64,000 nt of DNA. Origin: Paenibacillus glycanilyticus. Lineage in GTDB: Bacteria > Bacillota > Bacilli > Paenibacillales > Paenibacillaceae. The notes beneath the pieces are model-generated. The model was not told where the DNA came from and did not search any database. It saw only the letters and a program-made list of their open reading frames with translations. The stretch is from assembly GCF_030161375.1 (NCBI RefSeq), contig NZ_BSSQ01000012.1, positions 44,487-108,486 on the forward strand. The letters run 5' to 3'. This document shows, one piece after another, positions 45,232 through 53,617 of the stretch. Both the position numbers and the translations under genes were made by a program. Position 1 is the stretch's first letter. Each line of letters starts with the position of its first letter.

Positions 45232-45260
45232 TTGACACAGGAAATAGCATGTATTATACT
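45232..45260 (+). promoter_or_regulatory. Strong sigma-A promoter of pgsA
   Basis: A consensus TTGACA at 45232-45237 and TATACT at 45255-45260 are 17 bp apart. The leader is about 95 nt. Confidence 0.8.
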
Positions 45261-45362
45261 TTTAGATAGCTTTGGAAACGATCCGGGGGACATACAAATG
45301 ACAGTACATGCAATTATGCATCAATGCAGGAACAAGGCTAGACGGTCCGGGGGTGTGAATAA

Positions 45363-45941
45363 ATGAACCTGGCTAACAAGATTACGCTGGCCCGAATTAT
45401 TTTAGTGCCGATCATTATGGTATTTCTGCTCGTGAACATCGATATTAAGCCTCTTGAATTCGGCGATGATTATTCCATTACATACAATCAGATTATTGCG
45501 GCTATTATTTTTATTATAGCGGCTAGCACGGACGGGCTGGACGGCTATATTGCCAGAAAGAACAAGATCGTTACGAATCTGGGCAAGCTTCTTGATCCAT
45601 TGGCGGACAAGCTGCTTGTTGCAGCGGTTCTGATCTCGCTCGTGCAGATGGATAAGCTTGCGGCTTGGATGGCGATCGTTATTATCAGCCGTGAATTTGC
45701 GGTAACCGGTTTGCGCCAGATTGCTTTGCTCGAAGGCAGCGTTATGGCGGCGAGCAATTGGGGCAAATGGAAAACAGCCGTGCAAATCACGATGATTATT
45801 TCGCTTCTACTTAACAACTTCCCGTTCTCGTTTATTGATTTTCCGTTTGACGAGATCGTGAGCTGGATTGCCGTGCTCATTACGGTATATTCCGGTTTTG
45901 ATTATTTCTTCAAAAACAAAAATTTGATACCTGTGCAATAA
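45363..45941 (+). CDS. pgsA: Phosphatidylglycerophosphate synthase
   Basis: PgsA joins CDP-diacylglycerol (made by CdsA) to glycerol 3-phosphate, giving the precursor of phosphatidylglycerol. The 192-residue membrane protein carries the CDP-alcohol phosphotransferase motif DG-x2-AR-x8-G-x3-D-x3-D, visible as DGLDGYIARKNK and LGKLLDPLADK near residues 58-84, within about five membrane segments. ATG 45363 follows GGGGGTG. Confidence 0.95.
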   Translation: MNLANKITLARIILVPIIMVFLLVNIDIKPLEFGDDYSITYNQIIAAIIFIIAASTDGLDGYIARKNKIVTNLGKLLDPLADKLLVAAVLISLVQMDKLAAWMAIVIISREFAVTGLRQIALLEGSVMAASNWGKWKTAVQITMIISLLLNNFPFSFIDFPFDEIVSWIAVLITVYSGFDYFFKNKNLIPVQ

Positions 45942-46033
45942 TCGGGATCATATAAGTAACAATAAAGCATCTTTCCAGCCATGGGGGGGTGCTTTTGCTT
46001 CCTCATGCTGCGAAAATCGAAGGGAGAGATCGT

Positions 46034-47284
46034 ATGAAAGCGGAAATTATCGCGGTTGGAACCGAGTTATTGCTCGGTCAAATCGTAAATACGAATGCGC
46101 AATACTTATCCAGAAAACTGGCAACTCTCGGGATCGACGTCTATTTCCAAACGGTTGTTGGCGATAATCCAAGCCGGATCAAGCAGGCTATCGAAATCGC
46201 GCGTGAACGCGCGGATTTGCTCGTATTCACAGGCGGTCTTGGCCCAACCCAGGATGATCTGACCAAGGATGTGCTGGCCGCCTATCTCAACCGCGGCTTA
46301 TCCATTCATCAGCCTTCGATGGACACAATCGAGCAGATGTTCAGCTCCCGAGGTATTCATATGGTTGAAAGCAATCGGAGGCAGGCGCTTATGATTGACG
46401 GCAGCAGCCCGATTGAGAATGAAGCGGGTCTTGCCGTAGGCAACGGGCTCACGGAAGACGGGACTCATTATTTGCTGCTTCCCGGACCGCCCCGCGAGAT
46501 GAAGCCAATGATGGAAGGCCCTGCTTCCGATTGGCTTAGATCGGTTCTAGGTTCGGAGGAACCTCTGTATTCACGGCTGCTCATGTTTGCCGGTATCGGC
46601 GAATCCTCGCTGGAAGCAAAGCTGATTGATCTCATTGAAGCGCAATCGGATCCAACCATAGCGCCATATGCGAAGGAGGGCGAGATTGCCATTCGGGTGT
46701 CGACAAAAGCCCCGAACGAGACAGAAGCAACGGTCAAACTGGACCGTACCGTTGAGGCGATTAAGCAGCGCGTAGGCGAGTTCTTGTTTGCGCAAGAGGA
46801 AATAACGCTGGAAGAGCGGGTTGTACAACTGCTTCGGAGTTCCAGAAGGAAGCTGTCCACGGCAGAAAGCATCAGTGGAGGTCTGCTGGCCGAGCTGATT
46901 ACCGGAATTCCGGGAAGCAGCGGGGAGTATTCGGGCGGCGTTGTGACGTACACAAATGAAATGAAACATAAATTGCTCGGCATTCCGATGGCCCAGTTGC
47001 AAGGCGAAGGAGCACCTGGCGCGATCAGCGAGTCAACCGCAGTCATGATGGCGGAACGGGTCCGGCAGATCGGAGATTCGGATTTTGGCGTTTCCTTGAC
47101 CGGAGTAGCAGGTCCGGCTCAAGCGGAAGGTCAACCCGTGGGGCTTGTCTATTATGCAGTAGCGCAAAGAGGGAAGCCGACAGCAGTCTTCACCGGCCAT
47201 TTCTCCGGCACCCGCGCCATCATCCGGATTCGCGCGGTGAAAGCTGCCCTGTATCAATTATGGCTGAAGCTGAAAGAGGAATAA
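46034..47284 (+). CDS. cinA: CinA: competence/damage-inducible protein, NMN amidohydrolase family
   Basis: The 416-residue product has an N-terminal MoaB/MogA-like domain with AEIIAVGTELLLGQIVNTN and VFTGGLGPTQDDLTKD near 66. The C-terminal CinA domain (~255-415) has STAESISGGLLAELIT near 275 and SLTGVAGPAQAEGQPVGLVY near 355. Proteins of this family process ADP-ribose and deamidate NMN. ATG 46034 follows AGGGAGAG. As in B. subtilis and pneumococcus it precedes recA, but recA has its own promoter. Confidence 0.94.
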   Translation: MKAEIIAVGTELLLGQIVNTNAQYLSRKLATLGIDVYFQTVVGDNPSRIKQAIEIARERADLLVFTGGLGPTQDDLTKDVLAAYLNRGLSIHQPSMDTIEQMFSSRGIHMVESNRRQALMIDGSSPIENEAGLAVGNGLTEDGTHYLLLPGPPREMKPMMEGPASDWLRSVLGSEEPLYSRLLMFAGIGESSLEAKLIDLIEAQSDPTIAPYAKEGEIAIRVSTKAPNETEATVKLDRTVEAIKQRVGEFLFAQEEITLEERVVQLLRSSRRKLSTAESISGGLLAELITGIPGSSGEYSGGVVTYTNEMKHKLLGIPMAQLQGEGAPGAISESTAVMMAERVRQIGDSDFGVSLTGVAGPAQAEGQPVGLVYYAVAQRGKPTAVFTGHFSGTRAIIRIRAVKAALYQLWLKLKEE

Positions 47285-47353
47285 TTTGTCGGATTAAAGC
47301 GAAAAAGCTTGCCTATATGTTCCATTCCCGCTATAATTTGATTTATGCGGAAG

Positions 47354-47388
47354 AACCGTGGCGAAGATTACTTTGCTGCGGTTTTTTT
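47354..47388 (+). terminator. Terminator after cinA
   Basis: AACCG...CGGTT with inner GCGAAG/CTTTGC pairing, then a seven-T run. Confidence 0.7.
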
Positions 47389-47430
47389 ATGTCCATTTTT
47401 AGCATTCGGGGTGGTGTGGAAATAAAAAGA

Positions 47431-47444
47431 CGAATGTATGTTCG
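47431..47444 (+). promoter_or_regulatory. LexA (SOS) box upstream of recA
   Basis: CGAATGTATGTTCG matches the Gram-positive LexA operator CGAACNNNNGTTCG with one difference. It lies 9 bp upstream of the recA -35 element. Confidence 0.8.
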
Positions 47445-47453
47445 AAAAAAAGC

Positions 47454-47482
47454 TTGGCATTTGAACGGAAACAAGGTATCAT
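47454..47482 (+). promoter_or_regulatory. Sigma-A promoter of recA
   Basis: TTGGCA at 47454-47459 and TATCAT at 47477-47482, 17 bp apart. Confidence 0.75.
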
Positions 47483-47513
47483 ACAATTATAAATAATGAA
47501 GGATGTGAGTAGC

Positions 47514-48569
47514 TTGTCGGATCGTCGTGCTGCTTTGGAAATGGCTTTACGTCAAATTGAGAAGCAATTTGGTAAAGGCTCCATTATGAAATTAGGGGAA
47601 TCCACACATATGCAAGTTGAAACCGTACCAAGCGGTTCAATTGCTTTAGATATTGCTCTTGGAATCGGCGGTTTGCCAAGAGGTCGTATTATTGAGTGTT
47701 ATGGTCCGGAATCTTCCGGTAAAACAACCGTTGCGCTTCATGCGATTGCGGAAGTGCAACGCATTGGCGGACAAGCTGCCTTTATTGATGCGGAGCATGC
47801 GCTTGATCCGTTGTACGCGAGCAAGCTGGGCGTAAATATCGATGAGCTGCTGTTGTCCCAGCCGGACACAGGCGAGCAGGCACTTGAGATTGCCGAAGCG
47901 CTTGTACGCAGCGGCGCCGTGGACATTATCGTTATCGACTCGGTAGCGGCGCTTGTACCTAAAGCGGAGATTGAAGGCGACATGGGGGATTCCCATGTGG
48001 GTCTGCAGGCACGTCTGATGTCGCAAGCCCTTCGTAAATTGGGTGGCGCGATCAGCAAATCGAAAACAATTGCGATCTTTATCAACCAGCTTCGCGAGAA
48101 AGTTGGCGTTATGTTCGGTAACCCAGAGACTACGCCTGGCGGCCGTGCGCTGAAGTTCTATTCCAGCGTTCGTCTTGAAGTGCGCCGTATTGAAACGATC
48201 AAACAAGGCAATGACATGGTTGGTAACCGTACGCGTATTAAAGTCGTTAAGAACAAGGTAGCTCCTCCGTTCAAACAAGCGGAGATTGATATTATGTACG
48301 GCGAAGGCATTTCGAGAGAAGGCAGCCTCGTAGATATTGGCGTAGAGATGGATATCGTTCAGAAGAGCGGAGCTTGGTTCTCCTACAACGGCGACCGTCT
48401 TGGCCAAGGCCGCGAGAATGCTAAGCAATTTTTGAAAGACCACCCGCAAATCGCGGCTGTTATCGAGAAGCAAATCCGCGAGCAGAGCAATTTGTCTGCG
48501 TCCGCGCAGCCTGCCAACTTCTCGCAAGATGATGACGATGATTTCGATGAGTCGGAACTTGACGATTAA
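47514..48569 (+). CDS. recA: Recombinase RecA
   Basis: RecA forms ATP-dependent filaments on single-stranded DNA, drives strand exchange and triggers LexA self-cleavage. The 351-residue product has [20 protein letters not shown] near the start, Walker [10 protein letters not shown] near residue 60, Walker [12 protein letters not shown] near 135, and an acidic tail of Asp/Glu. The TTG at 47514 is preferred over the ATG at 47496 because AAGGATGTGA at 47499-47508 is an excellent ribosome site for it. The resulting [12 protein letters not shown] start also matches Bacillus RecA. Controlled by the SOS box upstream. Confidence 0.97.
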   Translation: MSDRRAALEMALRQIEKQFGKGSIMKLGESTHMQVETVPSGSIALDIALGIGGLPRGRIIECYGPESSGKTTVALHAIAEVQRIGGQAAFIDAEHALDPLYASKLGVNIDELLLSQPDTGEQALEIAEALVRSGAVDIIVIDSVAALVPKAEIEGDMGDSHVGLQARLMSQALRKLGGAISKSKTIAIFINQLREKVGVMFGNPETTPGGRALKFYSSVRLEVRRIETIKQGNDMVGNRTRIKVVKNKVAPPFKQAEIDIMYGEGISREGSLVDIGVEMDIVQKSGAWFSYNGDRLGQGRENAKQFLKDHPQIAAVIEKQIREQSNLSASAQPANFSQDDDDDFDESELDD

Positions 48570-48604
48570 TAACAACACATGATCAACTGAAGTTCATAAG
48601 TAAG

Positions 48605-48640
48605 AGCAACGCCGTCCTTTCGAGGGCGGCGTTGCTTCTT
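48605..48640 (+). terminator. Terminator between recA and recX
   Basis: AGCAACGCCG/CGGCGTTGCT with CCT-TTCG-AGG at the tip, followed by a T-rich run. Confidence 0.8.
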
Positions 48641-48671
48641 TGTACTGGATTGGAAGCGAGGTGTAACCCCT

Positions 48672-49352
48672 ATGATGATTGAGATTTCTTCCGTAGAGCA
48701 GGATGCTAAGAAACGCAGCCGTTATCATATATACACGAACGGCGTTGCAGAGCCGATATTGTCCGTGCACGAAGACATTCTTATTAAATATCGGTTGTTA
48801 AAAGGAACAGAACTTACCAAAGAACTGCTTGCGGAGATTGGGAGCGAAGACGGACGGTACCGGGCATACGCGCGTGCACTCGCCTATTTGGGGATGGGAG
48901 CGAAAACGCGCAAGCAGATTGAGCAGTATTTGATCCGCAAAGAATTTGAGCCTGAACCGATTGCTTATGCGCTCGAACGTTTAGAATCGGAACATATTGT
49001 TGATGATGGAGAGTATGCGCGGCAATTCGCGAAGCAGCGGATCCGTAATGGTCAGAAAGGAAGCCGCTGGATTAAGCAGGAACTAGCGCAGCGAGGAGTA
49101 TCGAAACAAGCTGCTTCCGATGCGCTTGGTTCAATCGACAAAGAAGACGAGCTTGCGTCCGCCGTACATTCCGCAAAGAAGAAATGGCGCTCTCTTAAAG
49201 GGGAAAATCGAGAGAAACGCCAGAAGCTGATGGGTTTTTTAATGCGTCGGGGTTTTCCTTCGGATATCGTGAAACTTGCCGTAAAAGCAGCTATAGATGA
49301 AGCAGAAATTGAGCAGTCGGAAGAGGATGAAGGGCTTTTGCTTGACAATTGA
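48672..49352 (+). CDS. recX: Recombination regulator RecX
   Basis: RecX binds RecA filaments and modulates their activity. The 226-residue product is made of helical RecX repeats; YLGMGAKTRKQIEQYLIRKEF near 78 and LESEHIVDDGEYARQFAKQRI near 103 are typical. Two adjacent ATGs (48672 and 48675) are possible starts. It sits directly downstream of recA across a terminator; B. subtilis has recX elsewhere, while many other bacteria pair it with recA. Confidence 0.92.
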   Translation: MMIEISSVEQDAKKRSRYHIYTNGVAEPILSVHEDILIKYRLLKGTELTKELLAEIGSEDGRYRAYARALAYLGMGAKTRKQIEQYLIRKEFEPEPIAYALERLESEHIVDDGEYARQFAKQRIRNGQKGSRWIKQELAQRGVSKQAASDALGSIDKEDELASAVHSAKKKWRSLKGENREKRQKLMGFLMRRGFPSDIVKLAVKAAIDEAEIEQSEEDEGLLLDN

Positions 49353-49371
49353 TTTTGCCAAAAGATAAAAT
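49342..49371 (+). promoter_or_regulatory. Sigma-A promoter of rny
   Basis: A consensus TTGACA at 49342-49347 overlaps the end of recX, and TAAAAT at 49366-49371 follows at 18 bp. A perfect 9-bp inverted repeat (49392-49400 with 49416-49424) lies in the leader. Confidence 0.65.
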
Positions 49372-49535
49372 AAAATTGTATTCCTTTTATATCAAATCAA
49401 TTTTCCTTCCAAAAGTTGATTTGAAACGATTATTTTCGTCAATAAGTTAGAGAATCAATCGGTATGGAAACCGGCTAAAAACCTAATATCATCCCAAGCG
49501 TTTGCCTTGGTGTATGCAACGAGGAGGTGAACAAG

Positions 49536-51077
49536 ATGGACCCTATTTGGACGGTGTTGATCTGTCTCGTTGTTGGCGTTATTTTCTTTGGGATTGGTTA
49601 TTTTATTCGCAAGTCTATTGCCGAGGCTAAAATTTCAAGCGCTGAGCAAGCTGCTGTACAAATCGTAGAAAATGCGAAGAAGGAAGCGGAAGCTCAGAAG
49701 AAAGAAACGGTGCTCGAAGCAAAAGATGAAATCCACAAACTCCGTACGGAGGCTGAAAAAGACATCCGTGAGCGGCGTAACGAGTCTGTGCGTCAGGAAA
49801 GACGTTTGCTCCAGAAAGAGGAGTCGCTGGATAAAAAGATAGAAGCGCTTGAACGCAAAGAAGAGTTAGTAGCCAACAAAGAGAAACGGATCGATGAAAC
49901 ACAAGAACAAATTGATTCCATTTACAAGCAGCAGCTTAGTGAACTGGAACGTATCTCCAGCTTAACGATGGAAGATGCGAAGGCGATTATTTTGTCAAAT
50001 GTTGAGCAAGAAGTGCGACACGAAACAGCACAGATGATCAAAGAGATCGAGCAGCAAGCGAAAGAAGAAGCCGATCGTAAGGCGCGGGACATTATTTCAC
50101 TCGCTATTCAACGTTGTGCGGCGGATCACGTAGCAGAGACGACTGTATCGGTCGTAACGCTGCCTAACGAAGAAATGAAAGGCCGCATAATTGGACGTGA
50201 GGGCCGTAATATCCGTGCACTCGAAACATTGACTGGTATCGATCTGATTATTGACGATACACCGGAAGCGGTCATTCTGTCAGGCTTTGACCCTATTAGA
50301 CGTGAAATTGCTCGTACTTCACTTGAGAAGCTTGTTGCAGATGGTCGTATACATCCGGCTCGCATTGAAGAGATGGTCGAGAAGTCCCGTAAGGAAGTGG
50401 ACGAGCGGATCCGTGAATACGGTGAGCAAGCTACTTTCGAGGTTGGGGTTCATGGTTTGCACCCTGATTTGATTAAAATTCTCGGACGTCTGAAGTATCG
50501 GACAAGTTATGGTCAGAACGTGCTGAAACACTCAATGGAAGTTGCTTATTTGACTGGCCTAATGGCTGCTGAGCTTGGCGAGGATATTACCCTAGCTAAG
50601 CGTGCAGGCCTCCTGCACGATATCGGCAAGGCGCTTGACCACGAGGTTGAGGGCTCCCATGTCGAGATCGGCGTAGAGCTGGCGAAGAAGTACAAAGAGC
50701 ATCCTGTTGTTATCAACAGTATCGCTTCCCACCATGGAGATGTAGAAGCAACGTCTGTAATCGCGATGTTAGTAGGAGCAGCGGACGCATTGTCTGCCGC
50801 ACGCCCTGGCGCACGTCGTGAAACGCTTGAAACGTACATTAAACGTCTGGAGAAGCTGGAAGACATTTCGGAGTCGTTCGACGGCGTTGAGAAGTCTTTC
50901 GCAATCCAAGCAGGACGCGAAGTACGCGTCATGGTTGCACCTGAAAAGATTGACGATACAGAAGCATTCCGGCTTGCACGCGATATTACGAAGAAAATCG
51001 AGAGTGAACTCGATTATCCGGGACATATTAAAGTTACGGTTATTCGTGAAACCCGTGCAGTTGAATATGCCAAGTAG
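49536..51077 (+). CDS. rny: Ribonuclease Y
   Basis: RNase Y is the membrane-bound endonuclease that starts bulk mRNA decay in Firmicutes. The 513-residue product has an N-terminal membrane helix (~5-25), a long Lys/Glu coiled coil (~30-190), a KH domain with [22 protein letters not shown] near 208, and an HD domain with the metal motif [10 protein letters not shown] near 365. The start ATG 49536 is fixed by GAGGAGGTGA; the GTG at 49527 lies inside that site. Confidence 0.97.
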   Translation: MDPIWTVLICLVVGVIFFGIGYFIRKSIAEAKISSAEQAAVQIVENAKKEAEAQKKETVLEAKDEIHKLRTEAEKDIRERRNESVRQERRLLQKEESLDKKIEALERKEELVANKEKRIDETQEQIDSIYKQQLSELERISSLTMEDAKAIILSNVEQEVRHETAQMIKEIEQQAKEEADRKARDIISLAIQRCAADHVAETTVSVVTLPNEEMKGRIIGREGRNIRALETLTGIDLIIDDTPEAVILSGFDPIRREIARTSLEKLVADGRIHPARIEEMVEKSRKEVDERIREYGEQATFEVGVHGLHPDLIKILGRLKYRTSYGQNVLKHSMEVAYLTGLMAAELGEDITLAKRAGLLHDIGKALDHEVEGSHVEIGVELAKKYKEHPVVINSIASHHGDVEATSVIAMLVGAADALSAARPGARRETLETYIKRLEKLEDISESFDGVEKSFAIQAGREVRVMVAPEKIDDTEAFRLARDITKKIESELDYPGHIKVTVIRETRAVEYAK

Positions 51078-51101
51078 ATCACAAGCAAATAGCAAGAACG
51101 G

Positions 51102-51129
51102 AAAGTGGCTGCTTGTCAGCCACTTTTTT
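51102..51129 (+). terminator. Terminator after rny
   Basis: A perfect 10-bp stem (AAAGTGGCTG/CAGCCACTTT) with loop CTTGT, followed by T residues. Confidence 0.85.
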
Positions 51130-51150
51130 GCATGCTAAAGGAGTGTCAGA

Positions 51151-51948
51151 ATGAACGTATTATTTATTGGTGACGTAGTAGGCAGCGTTGGGCGTAAAGC
51201 ATTGAAGCAAGTGCTTCCTGCGCTAAAGAGCAAATACAACCCGCATATTATTATTGTGAACGGCGAGAACGCGGCAGCCGGCCGCGGCATTACGTCCGCC
51301 ATTGCCCGCGAGTTTTTCGAATGGGGCGTACATGGCATTACGATGGGGAATCATACCTGGGATAATAAGGACATCTTTGAGTGGATCGATGAGGAACCTC
51401 GGATTGTTCGGCCGGCCAACTTCCCGGAAGGAACGCCAGGCCAAGGATCTGCTTTGATCAAAGCAAACGGCAAGCAACTGGCCATCATTAATCTGCAAGG
51501 CCGGACTTTCTTGCCGCCAATTGATTGTCCGTTCCGGAAAGCAGAAGAGCTTGTGGAAGAAGCAAAGCAAAAAACGAAAAACATATTGGTCGATTTCCAT
51601 GCCGAAGCGACTTCCGAGAAAATCGCGATGGGCTGGCATTTGGCCGGCCATGCATCTATCGTTGTCGGCACGCATACGCATGTTCAAACCAATGATGACC
51701 GCATTCTCCCCGGCGGCACGGCTTACTTAACGGATGTTGGAATGACGGGTCCGCGTGATGGCGTGCTTGGCATGGACCGCAACGCGGTGCTGCATAAGTT
51801 CCTAACGCAGTTGCCAACAAGATTTGTGGTTGACGAAGGGGATTGGCATTTGCATGCGGTATCCGTTCATATTGACGATGCGACGGGACAAGCGACGAAG
51901 ATGCAAAAAATTCGTTTGACCGAAGACGATTGGCTGATGATGCAGTAG
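51151..51948 (+). CDS. ymdB: YmdB-type metallophosphodiesterase
   Basis: YmdB hydrolyses 2',3'-cyclic nucleotides in vitro and affects biofilm/motility choice in B. subtilis. The 265-residue metallophosphoesterase has FIGDVVGSVGRKAL at the start, VNGENAAAGRG near 33, the GNHTWDN motif near 66, and the later AGHASIVVGTHTHVQTND segment near 165, which together bind two metals. Position after rny is as in B. subtilis. Confidence 0.95.
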   Translation: MNVLFIGDVVGSVGRKALKQVLPALKSKYNPHIIIVNGENAAAGRGITSAIAREFFEWGVHGITMGNHTWDNKDIFEWIDEEPRIVRPANFPEGTPGQGSALIKANGKQLAIINLQGRTFLPPIDCPFRKAEELVEEAKQKTKNILVDFHAEATSEKIAMGWHLAGHASIVVGTHTHVQTNDDRILPGGTAYLTDVGMTGPRDGVLGMDRNAVLHKFLTQLPTRFVVDEGDWHLHAVSVHIDDATGQATKMQKIRLTEDDWLMMQ

Positions 51949-52010
51949 TTATATGAATATTCGAAAAGTTTAGCTAATTCAGAATTGATATGAAAGTTAT
52001 TGCGGGATTA

Positions 52011-52039
52011 GCAGGAATTTTTTAACCTCTCTCGAATAC
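52011..52039 (+). promoter_or_regulatory. Sigma-H type promoter of spoVS
   Basis: GCAGGAATT (52011-52019) fits RNAGGAWWW fully and CTCGAATAC (52031-52039) keeps the GAAT core, with an 11-bp spacer. spoVS is a known sigma-H gene. Confidence 0.6.
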
Positions 52040-52087
52040 TATCTAAATAGTGGAATCCATCCATCATTCCCGAGGAGGTCCTTTTTC

Positions 52088-52348
52088 ATGGAAGTATTAA
52101 AAGTTTCAGCAAAGTCCAATCCAAATTCCGTTGCAGGTGCGCTGGCCGGAGTTTTGCGTGAGCGCGGCGCCGCTGAATTGCAAGCCATCGGGGCGGGTGC
52201 ACTTAATCAAGCGATCAAAGCAGTAGCAATTGCTCGCGGATTTGTAGCCCCGAGCGGGGTGGATTTGATCTGTGTGCCGGCATTTACTGACATTGTCATT
52301 GATGGAGAAGACCGAACAGCGATAAAATTGATTGTAGAACCTAGGTAA
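52088..52348 (+). CDS. spoVS: Stage V sporulation protein S
   Basis: SpoVS is a small Alba-like protein; B. subtilis mutants stall at stage V and mis-time septation. The 86-residue product is nearly invariant across spore formers: EVLKVSAKSNPNSVAGALAG at the start, GAGALNQAIKAVAIARGFVAP near 41, and FTDIVIDGEDRTAIKLIVEPR at the end. ATG 52088 follows CGAGGAGG. Confidence 0.97.
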   Translation: MEVLKVSAKSNPNSVAGALAGVLRERGAAELQAIGAGALNQAIKAVAIARGFVAPSGVDLICVPAFTDIVIDGEDRTAIKLIVEPR

Positions 52349-52394
52349 TATCTAATAACCGATTTGTTCGGGGCTGGATGAAGCCAGGTAATGG

Positions 52395-52426
52395 AACCTG
52401 TTTACGCAGTAAACAGGTTTTTTGCT
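52395..52426 (+). terminator. Terminator after spoVS
   Basis: A perfect 10-bp stem AACCTGTTTA/TAAACAGGTT with loop CGCAG and a T-rich tail. Confidence 0.85.
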
Positions 52427-52475
52427 TTTTTTAGTGCTTGATTGTTATTTGGAAACGGAAGTAGGTGATCGGCAA

Positions 52476-53420
52476 TTGAACTTTCCCGTTGCGGATTTTC
52501 ATTGCGATGTGCTGAGCAAGCTGCTTGTTCAACCAAAACTTAATTTTCAAGGCAGCGAATCCAATCAGCTTGATGTGACGTATGAACGGTTAAAGGCGTC
52601 AGGCGCCGTTCTACAAACCTTCGCGGTGTACATACCAGAGAAGTTGAACGGTTCTATCGAGCCTATACTAGAGAGCATCGATCTTTTTTACGAGCAAGTG
52701 CTTACTTGTCCTGATATGATGCTGATTCGCACTCAATCCGATTTGGCGGAATGTCTGTCAGCAGGCAAAATAGGAGCATTATTGTCGCTGGAAGGCGTGG
52801 ACGGGCTGCAGGGCCGCATGTCTTTCCTAAGGCTCCTGTACCGCCTTGGCGTACGAGCGGCAGGATTAACCTGGAATCATGCGAATTGGGCCGCAGACGG
52901 CGTTATGGAGCCCCGTGGAGGCGGATTAACCGCGCAAGGGAAAACATTCGTTGCGGAATGCGACAAACTGGGCATACTTGTGGATGTATCTCATTTGTCA
53001 GAGCGAGCATTTTGGGATGTTGCGGATCTGGCTTCCAAGACGATTATTGCCTCTCATTCTAATGCCAAGACGTTACTCAATCACCCCCGCAATCTAACAG
53101 ACGATCAGATCAAGGCGATAATCGCCCTTCAAGGACTTATTGGCATTACCTATGTCCCGTGGTTTGTAGCCGAAGGGGATCAGGTCACCGTGGACGATGT
53201 GCTGAGGCATGTGGATCATGTAGGCGGGCTTGGCGGGGAGCAGCACATTATGCTTGGTTCCGATTTTGACGGAATCGACAAATATGTGAACGGACTGACT
53301 CATCCGGGCGAGGTGTACAGGCTACGCGAGGCGCTGCTCAAAAGATACTCCGAAGAGCAGACCAAACGGTTCCTATCGGGTAATGCGCTTACATTTTTAA
53401 CGGCTAATTTGCCGGAATAG
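52476..53420 (+). CDS. Membrane-dipeptidase family (M19) dipeptidase
   Basis: M19 (renal dipeptidase-like) enzymes cleave dipeptides, often with D-residues, using two zincs in a TIM barrel. The 314-residue product has the first metal motif in ADFHCDVL (residues ~6-13), the bridging Glu in LLSLEGVDGLQG near 108, His residues in GLTWNHANWAADG and IIASHSNAKTLLNHPRN near 195, and LGSDFDGID near 268. The start TTG 52476 is set by AGTAGGTGA; the longer frame from 52422 begins within the spoVS terminator. Physiological substrate is unknown; it may recycle cell-wall peptides. Confidence 0.9.
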   Translation: MNFPVADFHCDVLSKLLVQPKLNFQGSESNQLDVTYERLKASGAVLQTFAVYIPEKLNGSIEPILESIDLFYEQVLTCPDMMLIRTQSDLAECLSAGKIGALLSLEGVDGLQGRMSFLRLLYRLGVRAAGLTWNHANWAADGVMEPRGGGLTAQGKTFVAECDKLGILVDVSHLSERAFWDVADLASKTIIASHSNAKTLLNHPRNLTDDQIKAIIALQGLIGITYVPWFVAEGDQVTVDDVLRHVDHVGGLGGEQHIMLGSDFDGIDKYVNGLTHPGEVYRLREALLKRYSEEQTKRFLSGNALTFLTANLPE

Positions 53421-53449
53421 CAAACGGCTCCGCTCTGATCTGAATATGG

Positions 53450-53481
53450 TATATAAACAATCGAAAATGATTATCATTCAT
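53450..53481 (+). promoter_or_regulatory. Promoter with overlapping Fur-box-like site before korAB
   Basis: TATATA at 53450-53455 with TG one base upstream is an extended -10. At 53463-53481, GAAAATGATTATCATTCAT matches the 19-bp Fur consensus at 14 positions by my count, with the palindromic core AATGATTATCATT. The site would cover the transcription start, the classic repressor position. Confidence 0.5.
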
Positions 53482-53617
53482 TAAACGTTTACATCTTGCA
53501 ATTTTCAAACCACACCTTTACACTTGGTTTGACTGTTTATTCATAATACAAATTATTGTTGGATATTGCCTTAGTAAATGTACGCGGCTAAGCCATCAAA
53601 AAGAGGAGATGGGCGTT

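Noticed and set aside
47260..47496. A 78-codon open frame between cinA and recA
   Set aside because: It crosses the cinA terminator, the SOS box and the recA promoter and has no ribosome site.
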